Assembly: GCF_020740795.1 (NCBI RefSeq)
Contig: NC_067289.1
Span: 26,592,108 to 26,656,107, forward strand
Direction of reading: 5' to 3'
DNA: 64,000 nt
From: Apus apus
Lineage: Eukaryota; Chordata; Aves; Apodiformes; Apodidae
Made by a program: the position numbers and the translations under genes. Below the pieces are notes generated by a model. It was not told the origin of the DNA and made no database searches. It saw only the letters and a list, made by a program, of their open reading frames with translations. This document shows positions 13,941-24,345 of the stretch, piece by piece. Every line of letters starts with the position of its first letter. The first letter of the stretch is position 1.

Positions 13941-15900
13941 TGCAATAGATGCTGCCGTGCGAGACGGGGAGGCTGCCAGCGGCACACGAGGCCTGGCACA
14001 GAAACCCCCGACCGCGCGGAGGGGACGCGGGTGGGCGCGCGCGAGGCAGCGCGGCAGAGCCGGCCGGACAGCAGCGCTGCCACCAGCGTCACGCAGAACC
14101 AGCCAGGAAACGTACAGAAATAAGCCCCACACGGGACGGGCGGAGCTGACAGGCTCCCGGGGTGGGCCTGAGGCGGGGGTCCCGCCGGGCCCTCAGCCCG
14201 CGCTGCCCCGCGGGCCGGCAGGGAGCGGCTCCGCCAGCCCCGCGGGGACAGGGGCTCCCGCCGCAGCCACCGCCGCGACCTCCCGGGCCCACAGCCACGT
14301 CCACGTGTGCCCGCCCCAGGCCGGGGAAGGCGGCACTGCCGCCGGTTACTCACCGGGGCGGCCGCGCTCGACGCTGCGGGCAGAGGCATCGGCTGCGGGC
14401 GGGCCGGGGGCTCGGGGCGGCCGGGGGGACTGGGGCCGGGGGCTCGGGGCAGGGCAGGGCGCGCTGCAGCCTCCTCTCCTCTCAGCTCCTGTCCCGCCGC
14501 CCGGGCAGGACCCGCCGCAGGGTCCTGCTGAGCACGGGCCCCGCCGCTCCCCGGCGGCGCGGGGGGCGGTGCCGGGCCGCGCCCCTCCTCCCTCCGCCCC
14601 TCGGCGCCGGCAGCGCGAGGGCTGGGCTGGGCCGCGCCGCTCGCTGCAGCGCTCGGCTCCGCTCCGCCGCGAGGAGGGAGAGGAGAGCGAGGAGAGGGAC
14701 GGGACCGCCGCGCCCAGCCCCGCCGCCCGCCGCCCGGCCCGCGCCCCGCCGCCCGCCCCGCTCCGCTCGCCCGCACCGCCGCCCGCGCGAAGATGGCCGG
14801 CTGGCAGAGCTACGTGGACAACCTGATGTGCGATGGCTGCTGCCAGGAGGCCGCCATTGTGGGCTACTGCGACGCCAAGTACGTCTGGGCAGCCACGGCC
14901 GGCGGCATCTTCCAGAGCATCACGGTGAGGGCGGCGGCGGGGAAGGGCGAGCCCGGGGCGCGCGGGGGGCGCTGCGCGGCCGTTAGGGGCGGTGGGGGAC
15001 GGGGGCACCTTGCGGGGCGGCGGCGGGCCCGGCGGCGGGGGAAGCGGGGCCGCGGGGCCTTTTTTGTCTGCGGCAGCCGCGGCGAGGGGCCCTTCCCGCC
15101 GGCGGGGGCGGGGGCCGCGGCTGCGGCCCGATGCGGCGAGGCCCGCCCGGGGGCGGCGGGGGCCGCGCGGGGGCCGCCGGGCCCGGCGCTGCGGCGGGGC
15201 TTACGTGCGCGGCGTAGGAGGCGTTGGTGAATGCCCGCCGCGCCGCTGGCTCCATGTTTTCCAGCGCCAAGATGGCGCACTGCCATTGATCCTCCTCCCC
15301 GCCCGCCTCCCCTCCCCCGCCCTGCCCGTCCTTCGCCCCCGCCGCCCGCTCCCGCCGCCGCGGGACCCGCCGCCCTCGCACGCGGGCCGTGCGGGCGCTC
15401 AGCGCGCTGCAGCGCGGCCTGTCCCGGCCCGCCCGGGCGCGGCGGGGCCCGCGCCGCTGCCGCTCCCCGTGCAGAGCGCGCCGGGCCGGGCCGGGCGGGC
15501 GGAGGGGCCGGCGGGGGCGGCCGTGACGCTGCAGTTTGAGGCCGCCGCGCCAGGCCGGGCCCGCGCCCCCCGCCCCCACCGGGCCGCGCCCCCCGCGCAC
15601 GGGGCGGGCCGGAGCGGCGGGGCCCGGGCGGGGCGGGCAGGGGGCCCGGCGGGGCCCGCGGGCAGCCCCGCCATCCCTGCCTGTGCCGCGGCCCGGCGCT
15701 GGGCGAGGCGCCCGGGCGGACACGTCGTGCGCTTGGCCGGGCTCGGGCCGCACCGCGCGGGGCCGCCGCTGGGAGCCGGGGCCCGAGGAGCGGGGCTGTG
15801 CGGGGCTGTGCGGGGCTCCGGGGCAGCGGCTCCTCTGCGCGGTGTCGGCTGTGCCTCACAAAGCCCCGTGTTCTGGGGCACGTCTGGGTGGCACCGGGGG
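13940..15900. promoter_or_regulatory. PFN2: CpG island with the PFN2 promoter
   Basis: Base composition changes abruptly to very GC- and CpG-rich, with many GC-box-like GGGCGG/CCGCCC motifs and no clear TATA box near the first coding exon. The island covers the presumed transcription start (probably about 14.5-14.79 kb, not resolvable here), exon 1 and most of intron 1. A YY1-like motif AAGATGGCCGG at 14790-14800 overlaps the PFN2 start codon. Long open frames on both strands in this interval are by-products of low stop-codon frequency in GC-rich DNA. Confidence 0.85.
14793..14924 (+). CDS. PFN2: PFN2 coding exon 1
   Basis: This exon encodes residues 1-44, ends in phase 0 and is followed by a GTGAGG donor. 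The start was chosen because it gives the conserved profilin N-terminus. The context is AAGATGG, with purine at -3 and G at +4. Residue 39 is Ile; human has Val there as I recall. Confidence 0.97.
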
Positions 15901-18340
15901 GACGCGCACTGCCCGCTCCTCTCAGCGGGAAATGCTGCCTGCGCGCTAACCCCGCGCTTTTTTCTTTGACAGCCGGTAGAAATAGATATGATTGTAGGAA
16001 AAGACCGAGAGGGTTTCTTCACCAATGGTCTGACCCTTGGTGCAAAGAAGTGCTCTGTGATCAGAGATAGCCTGTATGTGGATGGCGACTGCACAATGGA
16101 CATCAGGACAAAGAGTCAAGGTGGTGAGCCAACATACAATGTTGCTGTAGGCAGAGCTGGCCGAGGTAAGCACCATTTTCTTCACTGAATTAAGAGTGTG
16201 ACCTTAAGCATAGACTCCAGCTATTAAGAAAACCAGACTCCTGTGTCGAGTGGTTAATGTCAGGAAGTGCTGTCAGGGGGTGGGTGGCAGTGGCCTGGCT
16301 GACTGACAAGGTCTCTGCCTGTGAATCACTCCTGTCCCTGATGCCCACCTTTGATCACAGCTGGGCACTGGGCTGTGAAGGGATTAAACAGGTCTCTGAT
16401 GAGCAGGGAGGAGCAGACCACAGCTCTGAGTAAGCTGGCCAAGCATACCATAACTTGGTATCTAAAGCTTAGGGTAGGATCCTGCAGGGATCTCTCTACC
16501 GTTGGTAGTGAAACCAGCTTTTTTGTTCTAAACTTCACAATGGAATGTTTATTCTGCAAAGATGTGAATTCCTTGTACGAGCTACTCCTACTTGCCCTTT
16601 AACAAGCTCTACACTAACTCTTCTTGCACTTCCTGTTGAGCTCTCTGAAGTCTCTGCAGGCAAAGAAGCCTGTCCAATTTAGTATCACTGAGAAACTTGC
16701 TTTGTCCTAGTACACCTAGTCCTTGTGCTCCTCATTTAACCTCTAGGAAAACAGATGGGGAAGGCACTAGGTTTGGATGTAAAAAATGTGCCTCAAAACC
16801 CTGGCCACAAGCAGTATGCCCTGGGTTCAGAGCATCTGGTGTGGCATTTTTGCTGGCTGTGGAACAAATTAGTGAGCAACAGACTTCTGCTTACAGGTAT
16901 AAAAACAAAACTAGAGCAGAACTTGTCTATAGGCTAAAGGCAGGTGGCAGTGATGCAGGAATGTTTGCAGCACTGAAGTGAAATAAGCAGAGTTCTGACT
17001 GCTGCAGTTTGTGGAGGGCCAAGGAGAATGGGCTGTCTTAAGCCTTTGGTGAGCACATTGCTCTGGAGATGTACAGTTGCCATAGGTAGGCTGCTTCAGT
17101 GTTCCCAGAGACAGCATTCCTGGCTTGGGGAACAATTGCTCTGCTTGGGGAAGGAAGGAAGGAAGCACAGCGCCCATTGTGTCCGTGCCTGCTGGTGACA
17201 TCTGCTGGCAGCTCCCGAGGGGTGGTGACGACAGGCTGGCGACCCTGGGCTGTTCTTGCTGGCCAGACAGTTGGAACACTTCAGCAAAACTGTGGGCTTA
17301 GAGAGAATCAGTATTAAAATCTTAACTGCATTTCCTCGTACACAAAAAGTATCTGTTGTAGTTGAGCTGTTGCAGGAAAAGTCTTGCCCAAGTCTGACCC
17401 TGTGGGGTGGTTTATTTTTGCTAATGTCAAGGCAGTTCCTCTGGTTCTTACACTGGTGGTGCCCACTGCAGATAAGAATATAAAAATTTTCTCTCTTTTG
17501 CTCTTCAGAGTCCCAGTGCTTCTGCACAGACTACAGCTTTTGTCCCTGACAAGACTTCTGTTTTTTTTCCCCTTTTTTTTAAGGTGCAGCCAGGGTTTCT
17601 TGGCTGGGTGGTGATGGGTGGTGCTGATGGTAGAGAGGTGCTGTGATGCTCTTTGAGATAGGTGGTGGCTTTTTTCTTAGCAGGGAACTCTAATGACTTG
17701 CAAGGTTAGGCAGTATCCCCGAGGATAGTTCATACCCTTTCCCAGCCCTGTCTACATCTGTGTTTTTGCAGAGCCCCCATTAAACTAGCTCAGTACCCAA
17801 ATACTAAATCTTGAATTTGAGCGTGTTTATTGCGCTGTCTAAAACTTGCATTATTTCCTTGTCTAACACACTCTTTTTAAAACTTTTTTCTTTTCTCTTT
17901 CAGTCTTGGTCTTTGTAATGGGCAAAGAAGGGGTCCATGGAGGCGGATTGAATAAGAAGGCATACTCAATGGCAAAATACTTGAGAGACTCTGGGTTCTA
18001 GTTGCTAGGCAGACTGTTAAGTATTAGGGGAAGATTGCTATTAAACTTTCCTGGCGGTGAGCTTTAAACCTTACATTCTGGAAACTTTATTAGCAATGCA
18101 GGGTGATGGGGTATGAACCTGTGTCTCCTTTGTATCCCTTTGTTGGTGGGGAAAGGTGTTTTTTTTTTTGTTGGTTTTTTGTTTTGTTTTGTTTTTTTCT
18201 TTAATTCTGTTCATTTCTGTTTTGTTTCCTTGTGTACTCCAGCATTGGTTATAGTCATGGGAAAGGAAGGTGTCCATGGAGGGACACTCAACAAGAAAGC
18301 ATATGAACTGGCTTTATACCTGAGGAGGTCTGACGTCTAA
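14793..18340 (+). CDS. PFN2: Profilin-2, spliced, two alternative C-termini
   Basis: Profilins bind G-actin, polyproline ligands (formins, VASP/WAVE-type proteins) and phosphoinositides in the cytoplasm, and control actin assembly; PFN2 is the neuron-enriched paralogue. Coding exons are 14793-14924, 15973-16165 and then either 17904-18001 or 18243-18340. Each combination gives 423 nt, 140 residues plus stop, the usual family length. The first 108 residues are shared and nearly identical to mammalian PFN2 as I remember it, including the N-terminal [10 protein letters not shown] and the polyproline-binding aromatics W4, Y7 and W32. Residue 109 is split across the junction as V or A, so the isoforms differ at 109-140. 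The upstream exon gives a C-terminus ending RDSGF, the downstream one RRSDV. The order matches mammalian profilin IIa and IIb, respectively, from memory. The gene is convergent with RNF13, as in human. No disabling change was seen. Confidence 0.98.
14925..15972 (+). other. PFN2: PFN2 intron 1
   Basis: This GC-rich intron runs from GTGAGG to a pyrimidine-rich acceptor ending TTTGACAG. Most of it is CpG island. A less GC-biased pocket at about 15248-15298 contains CAAGATGGCGCAC, a YY1-like site, and may be a regulatory element. Confidence 0.9.
15973..16165 (+). CDS. PFN2: PFN2 coding exon 2
   Basis: This exon encodes residues 45-108 plus the first base of codon 109 ([10 protein letters not shown] to AVGRAGR). 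It carries the central profilin beta-sheet and much of the actin-facing surface. It ends CGAG|GTAAG, so the next exon decides whether residue 109 is Val or Ala. Confidence 0.97.
16166..17903 (+). other. PFN2: PFN2 intron 2
   Basis: This intron separates the shared exons from the first alternative terminal exon. The acceptor tract at about 17876-17903 is strongly pyrimidine-rich. No repeat or other gene was recognised. Short open frames here carry no known domain. Confidence 0.85.
17904..18056 (+). CDS. PFN2: PFN2 alternative exon 3, IIa-type C-terminus
   Basis: The coding part is 17904-18001, residues 109-140, ending YLRDSGF and a TAG stop at 17999-18001. A good donor sits 55 nt past the stop (GGCG|GTGAGC, intron starting 18057), so I infer a 153-nt cassette exon spliced on to the downstream exon, which would then serve as 3' UTR. 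An ATTAAA at 18040-18045 is an alternative way to end this transcript. The reading frame and residue 140 being Phe are seen directly. The exon end at 18056 is inference. Confidence 0.88.
18057..18242 (+). promoter_or_regulatory. PFN2: T-rich intron between the PFN2 terminal exons
   Basis: This is a short 186-bp interval. From about 18162 to 18230 it is dominated by T runs and TTTTG repeats, then reaches the acceptor GTACTCCAG. Such U-rich tracts are typical binding sites for splicing regulators such as TIA1, ELAV/Hu, CELF and PTB. The tract could therefore influence which PFN2 C-terminus is made. The regulators are inferred; only the composition is observed. Confidence 0.55.
18243..18340 (+). 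CDS. PFN2: PFN2 terminal exon 4, IIb-type C-terminus
   Basis: Joined directly to exon 2, this exon encodes A109 to V140 ([10 protein letters not shown] to LYLRRSDV) and ends TAA at 18338-18340. It has the same coding length as exon 3 and is about two-thirds identical to it in protein, so the two exons probably arose by tandem duplication. It lacks the C-terminal aromatic residue found at position 140 of the other form. When exon 3 is included, this exon would be read as 3' UTR. Confidence 0.95.
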
Positions 18341-19985
18341 GCAGCCTCTCCCCATCCACCTAGCAACTGTCTTCACCACCACCCAGTTGTGTTCAGTGCT
18401 ACCAGCCTGTAGATGGTAGTTTGTGTTTTTTATTTACCCATTTCCTAATGTCATAATCCAGTTACCCTTTGTTCATCTCTGTGTTAACCACTGTATGTAA
18501 CCAGCCCTGTACCTGGCACCATCTGCACCACAGAGACGATATGCATGATACCTTGAGAACTCCTGGGAGGGGAATATGCCAAGTGTAGGCTTTGCTTTGT
18601 CTTAGCAATTAGTGTGATATTGACAACTAAAACAACTTAAATACTAAACAAGGTGCCGATTGTACAATCTAATTTGATCAATGCCTCTTCAGCACTTTGA
18701 GCAAATACACAGCTCACGAGTCTTCCTTTCATAGAGTGTGGTTGGGAGGAAAAAAGTGCATGCATATCTTTACTTCTCTCCCTCTTTTCTTTTTTAAAAA
18801 TCCACATTTGTTTGCTTACACCCATTTTTTATAGTGCCTGGTTTGTGTAACCAATTTGCCACTCAAAAGCTATTAATGTCACTTAGTTTTGTCATTGCAC
18901 TTCACTGTAGGCTTAAGTCTTTAATTTTTTTCTTCATGATGTCTGAAGCTTGTACTGCTTAACAAGTGCAATCACAAAACTACGAAAGGGTACAGATGCA
19001 CTTCCTCCCCTGACCCTCAGCCACCATCCCAATGGATCCCCAGACATTCCATCCTTGCAATAGCTCAGGCACTTTTTTTTTTTTTTTTTTTTTTTTTGCC
19101 AGCTCCTGTTCTGTAGTTGAATTGTAAAAGGCTGCCATGATGGACATTAGATATCCCAGCATAACCATCTGGAGTGTGTCTGGTTTCAGTTTTTCATAGG
19201 ACCAATTTTAATTTGCAGCTTGGGGGTTGTGGGGTTTTTTGTTGTTTCTGTTTTTTAATATGAAATTGCAATGTCATTGTGGAAAACTGCCACCTTCAGC
19301 TACACTGGGAGCTCTGACTGACTCCAGTCTTTCTGCCAGATCACTTACTGGTAAAGGGTTGCTGCTCTGAAACCACTGTTTGGATGAAGGTTGGTAGTTT
19401 GAGAGCTAAACTGTCAAAATGATGCCATTTCAAATTAAAAAATCTTCATTTGGCCTGTCACACCCTTGCTGCAGAAATTACGAAGTGAACTGCCTTGTGC
19501 ACTAGTCATCTGAAATGTCTGTAACCAAATCTCAGTTCAGGCACGGTACTAACCTGTATGTCCATTGAAAGAGAACTGCAGAACTCTGTATACAAAAGAA
19601 TAAATGGGAGATGGTATTGGTTGGAATAACTGACTTGGCTGTCTTGTGATGAATTTTTTAATATGTATTCTGTGCCATACTATTGTTTAAAAAAAAAAAA
19701 AATGAACTGTTGCTATTGTTTGATGGATTTTAACTGACTTCAAGGGTTTCTTTCGAATGGCACTACTTTAGGGACATTCTAGTATTTGCTTCTCTTGTTG
19801 GGCCTTGTGGATAATGTACAGATTTAAACAAATTCTTGTTGCCGATTTGTCCATTTCTTTCCCTGCACTTTGTTACATCTGGGATACAGTCTAACTCATC
19901 TGATTTAATATGCATTTCAAAAAATGCCATAACTATTAAAAACACCTTGTTTACAGACAGATGAAATAAATTTATTCCAACCAAA
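18341..19985 (+). other. PFN2: PFN2 3' untranslated region
   Basis: This AT-rich stretch of about 1.6 kb follows the last coding exon and has no long open frame. AATAAA signals occur at 19599-19604 and 19965-19970, suggesting shorter and longer mRNA ends. It includes a run of 25 T at 19073-19097 and a run of A near 19688. The extent is inferred from the poly(A) signals. Confidence 0.75.
19965..19970 (+). terminator. PFN2: Distal poly(A) signal of PFN2
   Basis: This is a canonical AATAAA followed by T-rich and GT-containing sequence. It is the last good signal before the gap to RNF13. A proximal AATAAA lies at 19599-19604. Confidence 0.7.
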
Positions 19986-19989
19986 CAAA

Positions 19990-22885
19990 ATCAGACTGTT
20001 GGTAGTTTTTCACCCCCCTGCCCCAGGAGTCCTCCAAGGCCCTCACTGCACATCCCAGGGCACCAGCCCTGGACAGGGGTGAGCACTTGGGTTATCATGT
20101 AACCAGGGAAAGGCCAGGCAGTTTGGGGGTATCTGTTCTTAGATTAGGCAATTTCTTGTCACTTAATGCCAGGGCGAGGGGGGATCCCCTGCCATGGGGA
20201 TACCCAACATGCAGTCCCTGAAACAGAAGCTAGAGGAGACCTCTGCCACACCACCTTGTCATGAGGGCTCAGAACCAGCTCTTCTCACCTGGTGTCTCTG
20301 CCAGCTGTGTTGCTTTTTCTTGGTAAGAATGAGGCGTTGCTCAAATTATTTTTCCCAATGGGTTGTCGAATTTCCACAGCAGAATGGTATCTGTGCAGTT
20401 AATGTGCTAGGGTCTACCTGAAATACCTTTCTTGAGGACATTTAACTCCTGTTTCTAGTTAACTAGAAAGGGTTATTTTCCTGTGCTGAAGGTCTGCACA
20501 CTGCATTCTGACCTAGGTCAGAAATTTACCCAAGTGATTTTTTTTCCTTGCAAAAAGTTCAGAAGAGATACAGTGAAACCACATCTCAGCTGTTACAAAG
20601 TTCCACCTGAGCAGGATCAACTGCACAGGACGTCCTCTCTTAGCATTTGGGATTCAAAGGCTTGAGGCCTCATGCCTGGTGGCAGTGAAGATACCCGAGC
20701 TGATCTGTAGTTTTGTGCTTGTGGCCTGTTCCTTTCTCACCCTCTTGCTAGGCCCTGAAAAACACCTGGGTTTTTAGGCACGTCACTTGTCCCCAAGCAG
20801 TCCATTCCTGCTGGGCCCTCAACTTCAGCAGAGCTCTCAACCTGCCAGGCTCAGTCACTGTTTTGCAGTGCCTGCCATTTTCGAACAAGCTTGGGTTGCA
20901 GTGCTCTGGAAGCAGTACACCTTCCTACCTCAGCAGTTCCCAGTCATGAGGAAGCCAAGCACCTGCCCCACCCTCCCCTTTTTTTCCTTGTGTAGCATAT
21001 GTTCTTACTCAGGGCTTGGCTAAGAGAACAGAACTGACATTGGAATTGAACTCACATTCATGTTTTAAAACAAATGAGGAAAAAGGAGGAGGAAAGATGT
21101 GAAAACTAAGAGCAAGACAGGGTCTTTTTTTAAGGGTTGTTCCCAAGTTGTTCATTCTCTCCAAACTCGGGAAGAGAATTCCCTGTTGGATTAATTGCCT
21201 CTGAAGCTCTGTTGTTTCCCCAGTGACTGCTGCCTCTCACAGGGCATGGCCCATCCTGGAAAAGGAGCTGCAGAACATCAGGGCTCCACAGGGTTTTACT
21301 GCTCGTGTCCACGTTGTGGTGGCTGCCACCAGCCCCACTGCTGTTCTATGCAGAGATTATGCACTTCAGAGGTCCCAGGATGCACTTTTAACTTCAGATA
21401 CTAGTTAAAAACACATTAAAAGAAATTTTTTTCAACAAGGCAATCAAGTATGAACCTCTTTAAAGCACCAGTGTTCTGTTCTCGCAGCCAGCCAGAGGCT
21501 GAAGTTAGATCCACAGACTTCACATCAACAAAAACACCCTGGGGGGCAACTGTGTGTGGGTGTATGGTGAGGAGACAGTGCTACTTCATGTGGACATGAG
21601 GTAGGTCATAGTCCAAAGAAAAATCCTTATTTATCTTTACCTGCGGGTTTGGACAGGCCATACCTTTTGAGACAGAAATTTTATCCAGCCAGTTTTAATG
21701 TACTATACAAGTTCTACTTAGATAATACTAAGAGATACTTAACCTTCCAGAGTCTGTCTTGAAATTTCATTCTCACTGGCAATGGCAAGAGACAAGTGAA
21801 CTGTATCTGTGGCAAAAGGGAGGTATGACAGGGGAGCACCACTGCCATGTTTACTACTAAGGCCTGCTGAAATAAAATTTAATTAATACCATTAGGAAAT
21901 TCAGAAAATTGACCAAAAAATACAATACAGTGTATTTGGGATGGAAACAATACATTTCCCTCTGCACAGCATGGAGAGGAGCAGGTGAGAAACCATTACC
22001 AAGAGTGTAGTTCTCCTTTTTGTCACTGCAGCAAATCCTACAACCAGTTACACACAGTGTATGCTGTCGAGTTCACTTCAGTCCATGGTTCTGTATCCCT
22101 TCAGAATTTGGGGTGCCTGAAATTCAATTATAAACAAACATGTGCACTCCTGACATACAACCAGCAGGAACCTATTTTAAGAAACATCCTTCAGCTTAGG
22201 AAGTTTTCAGAAATCAGTTTTCACATGTGGACTTAACTAGACACACACAAGCTGAAATGGAACTTGACATGGTGAAAATACAATAATACAGTTTGTCATT
22301 AACCCCATAGCTGGTGCCAGTGGTGTGATGATGCATCACTCTTCCATTGTGATCCTTTGAACATGCCTCATTCTGAAAAATCAACTTCCCCTGCCCCCAG
22401 CCAGTCCCACAGGACTGACTCCCCAGGCCATGCTGCAGCACAGGGGGTGCAGCTGCACTGTGTTATCAGGTCAGAGGAACCAGGGAAACTCCATCCCTGT
22501 CATCCAGCAGCCCAGGAATTCCCACCTTCCAGAGCACAGGCTCACGGGCTGCAGCTCCAGAGGTGCTGGCAGGGGGGCTGGAAGCATTAACAGCATCTGG
22601 GCTTCCTTCCTCTCCCCCATACCAGCTACAGGTACAGACCCAGACTGACCCAAACTGCTCCTCAGCCAAGAGTCAACACACACCAAGGTTTTCTAAGTAC
22701 CTTAGTCCTGCCTGCAGCCCTGCTCAGTGCAGCTCTGTGCACTGTGCCACACAGCACCACACAGCTCCTGGCCCTGAAGGGATCTCAACTGCTTGTTCTG
22801 GACCTTTAAAAATACTTTAACTTTAGTAATAAATGTAGAAGAGTACACAAGGAATGGAAGTAATGCAGAAGTTCAATAAAGTCCT
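19990..22885. other. Gap between convergent PFN2 and RNF13 ends
   Basis: About 2.9 kb separates the two 3' ends. I see no coding homology and no clear CR1 copy. Several short open frames on both strands carry no recognisable motif. Longer 3' UTRs of either gene could reach into this interval. Confidence 0.6.
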
Positions 22886-22889
22886 TTTG

Positions 22890-23974
22890 ATACTTACAGT
22901 GGAAAACATGTTTATTAACATTCTTTCAAGCTATCCTTATCCAAGGCCATATAAAAAAAATCTCTGCACTTTGATTATACATTATGTTTATCCTTTCTAC
23001 ATAGTTACAGAGGTATTACATGATGATACACTGGTAAGTACTGAGTCCTGTTAAACAGTTAGAAGCACTTGTTTTCAAATCAGGTATTTGAAAAGAACAG
23101 GTTTTTTCTATATACATAGTTTAGCAGACTAATGCAGCATAGAATGCTCTTTAGTAAGAGGTATATGAGTTGAGGATCAATAGAATACTTACCTACAATT
23201 ATTTCTTATGTGGAACAAAACCTCTGTTTTGGTCACACCCCCCTCCCACATCAACCAGACTGCATTGCAGCAGCAAGCAGGGACAAGTCCTGTGCTGATG
23301 GTGGATCTTACCTGTGGATTGCTCAAAACTGAACAGATATTCTAAGTATCCTTATCCTAGAAACTGCACAATGGAACTGCTTAAACTCAGCTCCTGTGGC
23401 AAACTCCACAGGATTATTTGGAATCACTGCTTTGAGATAGAAGTGGAATTTCCTCTGCCTTTTTTTGATCTACCAACATATAGAATATTGATCTGTTCTA
23501 TATTTTTCTTTCAGAAGTGGTGACAGTTTTTAGGAAAAGCCTACACAAACATGCAAATACATTTTTGTTGGGCTGAAGGGGGGTAACACATACCATACAT
23601 GTAATAAATATTGCTATCAGTATGACCCAGTTGTAGCTACAAAATGGAAAAAAATAACTTCCAGATAAATCCCATCTCAACAACATACATTTAGAGTCTG
23701 TGACATTTCTATTGATATAAACTATTAACATTATTTCCTAGCATTGTGAAGTCCAGTTAAACTGGTCATTTTGAGAAGACAGAACATGTGAACTGGATAC
23801 CTGAATCAAGATCAAACTATCTGTAACGATTTAACCACAGTACTACTACATGAACTGCTGCTCCTACTGAAGAAACCAAATGGATTACAGATTAAAATAT
23901 ATTCCCTACATAAAGGTGTGTAAAGTATAGCCTTAGGAACTCTTTTGTTCATACACTATTCACCACTAGTAGCC
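22890..23974 (-). other. RNF13: RNF13 3' untranslated region
   Basis: This stretch of about 1.1 kb follows the RNF13 stop on the minus strand. It is AT-rich, without coding character, and ends just after a minus-strand AATAAA. The boundary is inferred from that signal. Confidence 0.7.
22911..22916 (-). terminator. RNF13: Poly(A) signal of RNF13
   Basis: TTTATT on the plus strand reads AATAAA on the minus strand. It lies about 1.06 kb past the RNF13 stop, and I saw no closer canonical signal. Confidence 0.7.
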
Positions 23975-24345
23975 TCAAACAGTGTTTGCCACTCTGTACT
24001 CCCTTTCCTCACTGGGCTGTAGCTGAACCACTACGCTTTCTTCGTTCACTCCGTTCTCTGCATCACTGCTATCAATGTTGTCATTGTCATTGTCATCCTC
24101 CTCATACTCTGAGGACTCTGTCATGTTCTGATGGGAGTGAGACTCTGACAAAGCCCCAAAGGACTGTGTGCTAACTGAGGCTAATGGCCTAAGTAAGGGA
24201 GTATTCTCAGATACTTCGTTCTCTTCTTGGCTACTGTCTGTTTCAGAGTCAGAGTCCCCCTGAGAAGGGACCACTTTCTGCTTACACACAGGACAGGTTT
24301 TTTTTGTTTTTGTCAGCCACGGGTCCACACACTTGCAGTGATAGG
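23975..24345 (-). CDS. RNF13: RNF13 last coding exon
   Basis: This exon encodes the second half of the RING (A261 split, then [10 protein letters not shown] and the CPVC pair) and the whole cytosolic tail to the end VANTV. The tail has the dileucine motif ENTPLL and a long run of Glu, Asp and Ser. The acceptor is TTTTCTAACAG on the minus strand. Confidence 0.97.

Noticed and set aside
13774-14826. 350-codon plus-strand open frame, and similar long frames on both strands to about 16.1 kb
   Set aside because: These lie in the PFN2 CpG island, where stop codons are rare, and translate to low-complexity Ala/Gly/Pro/Arg sequence. The real coding exon at 14793 is in a different frame from the long one.
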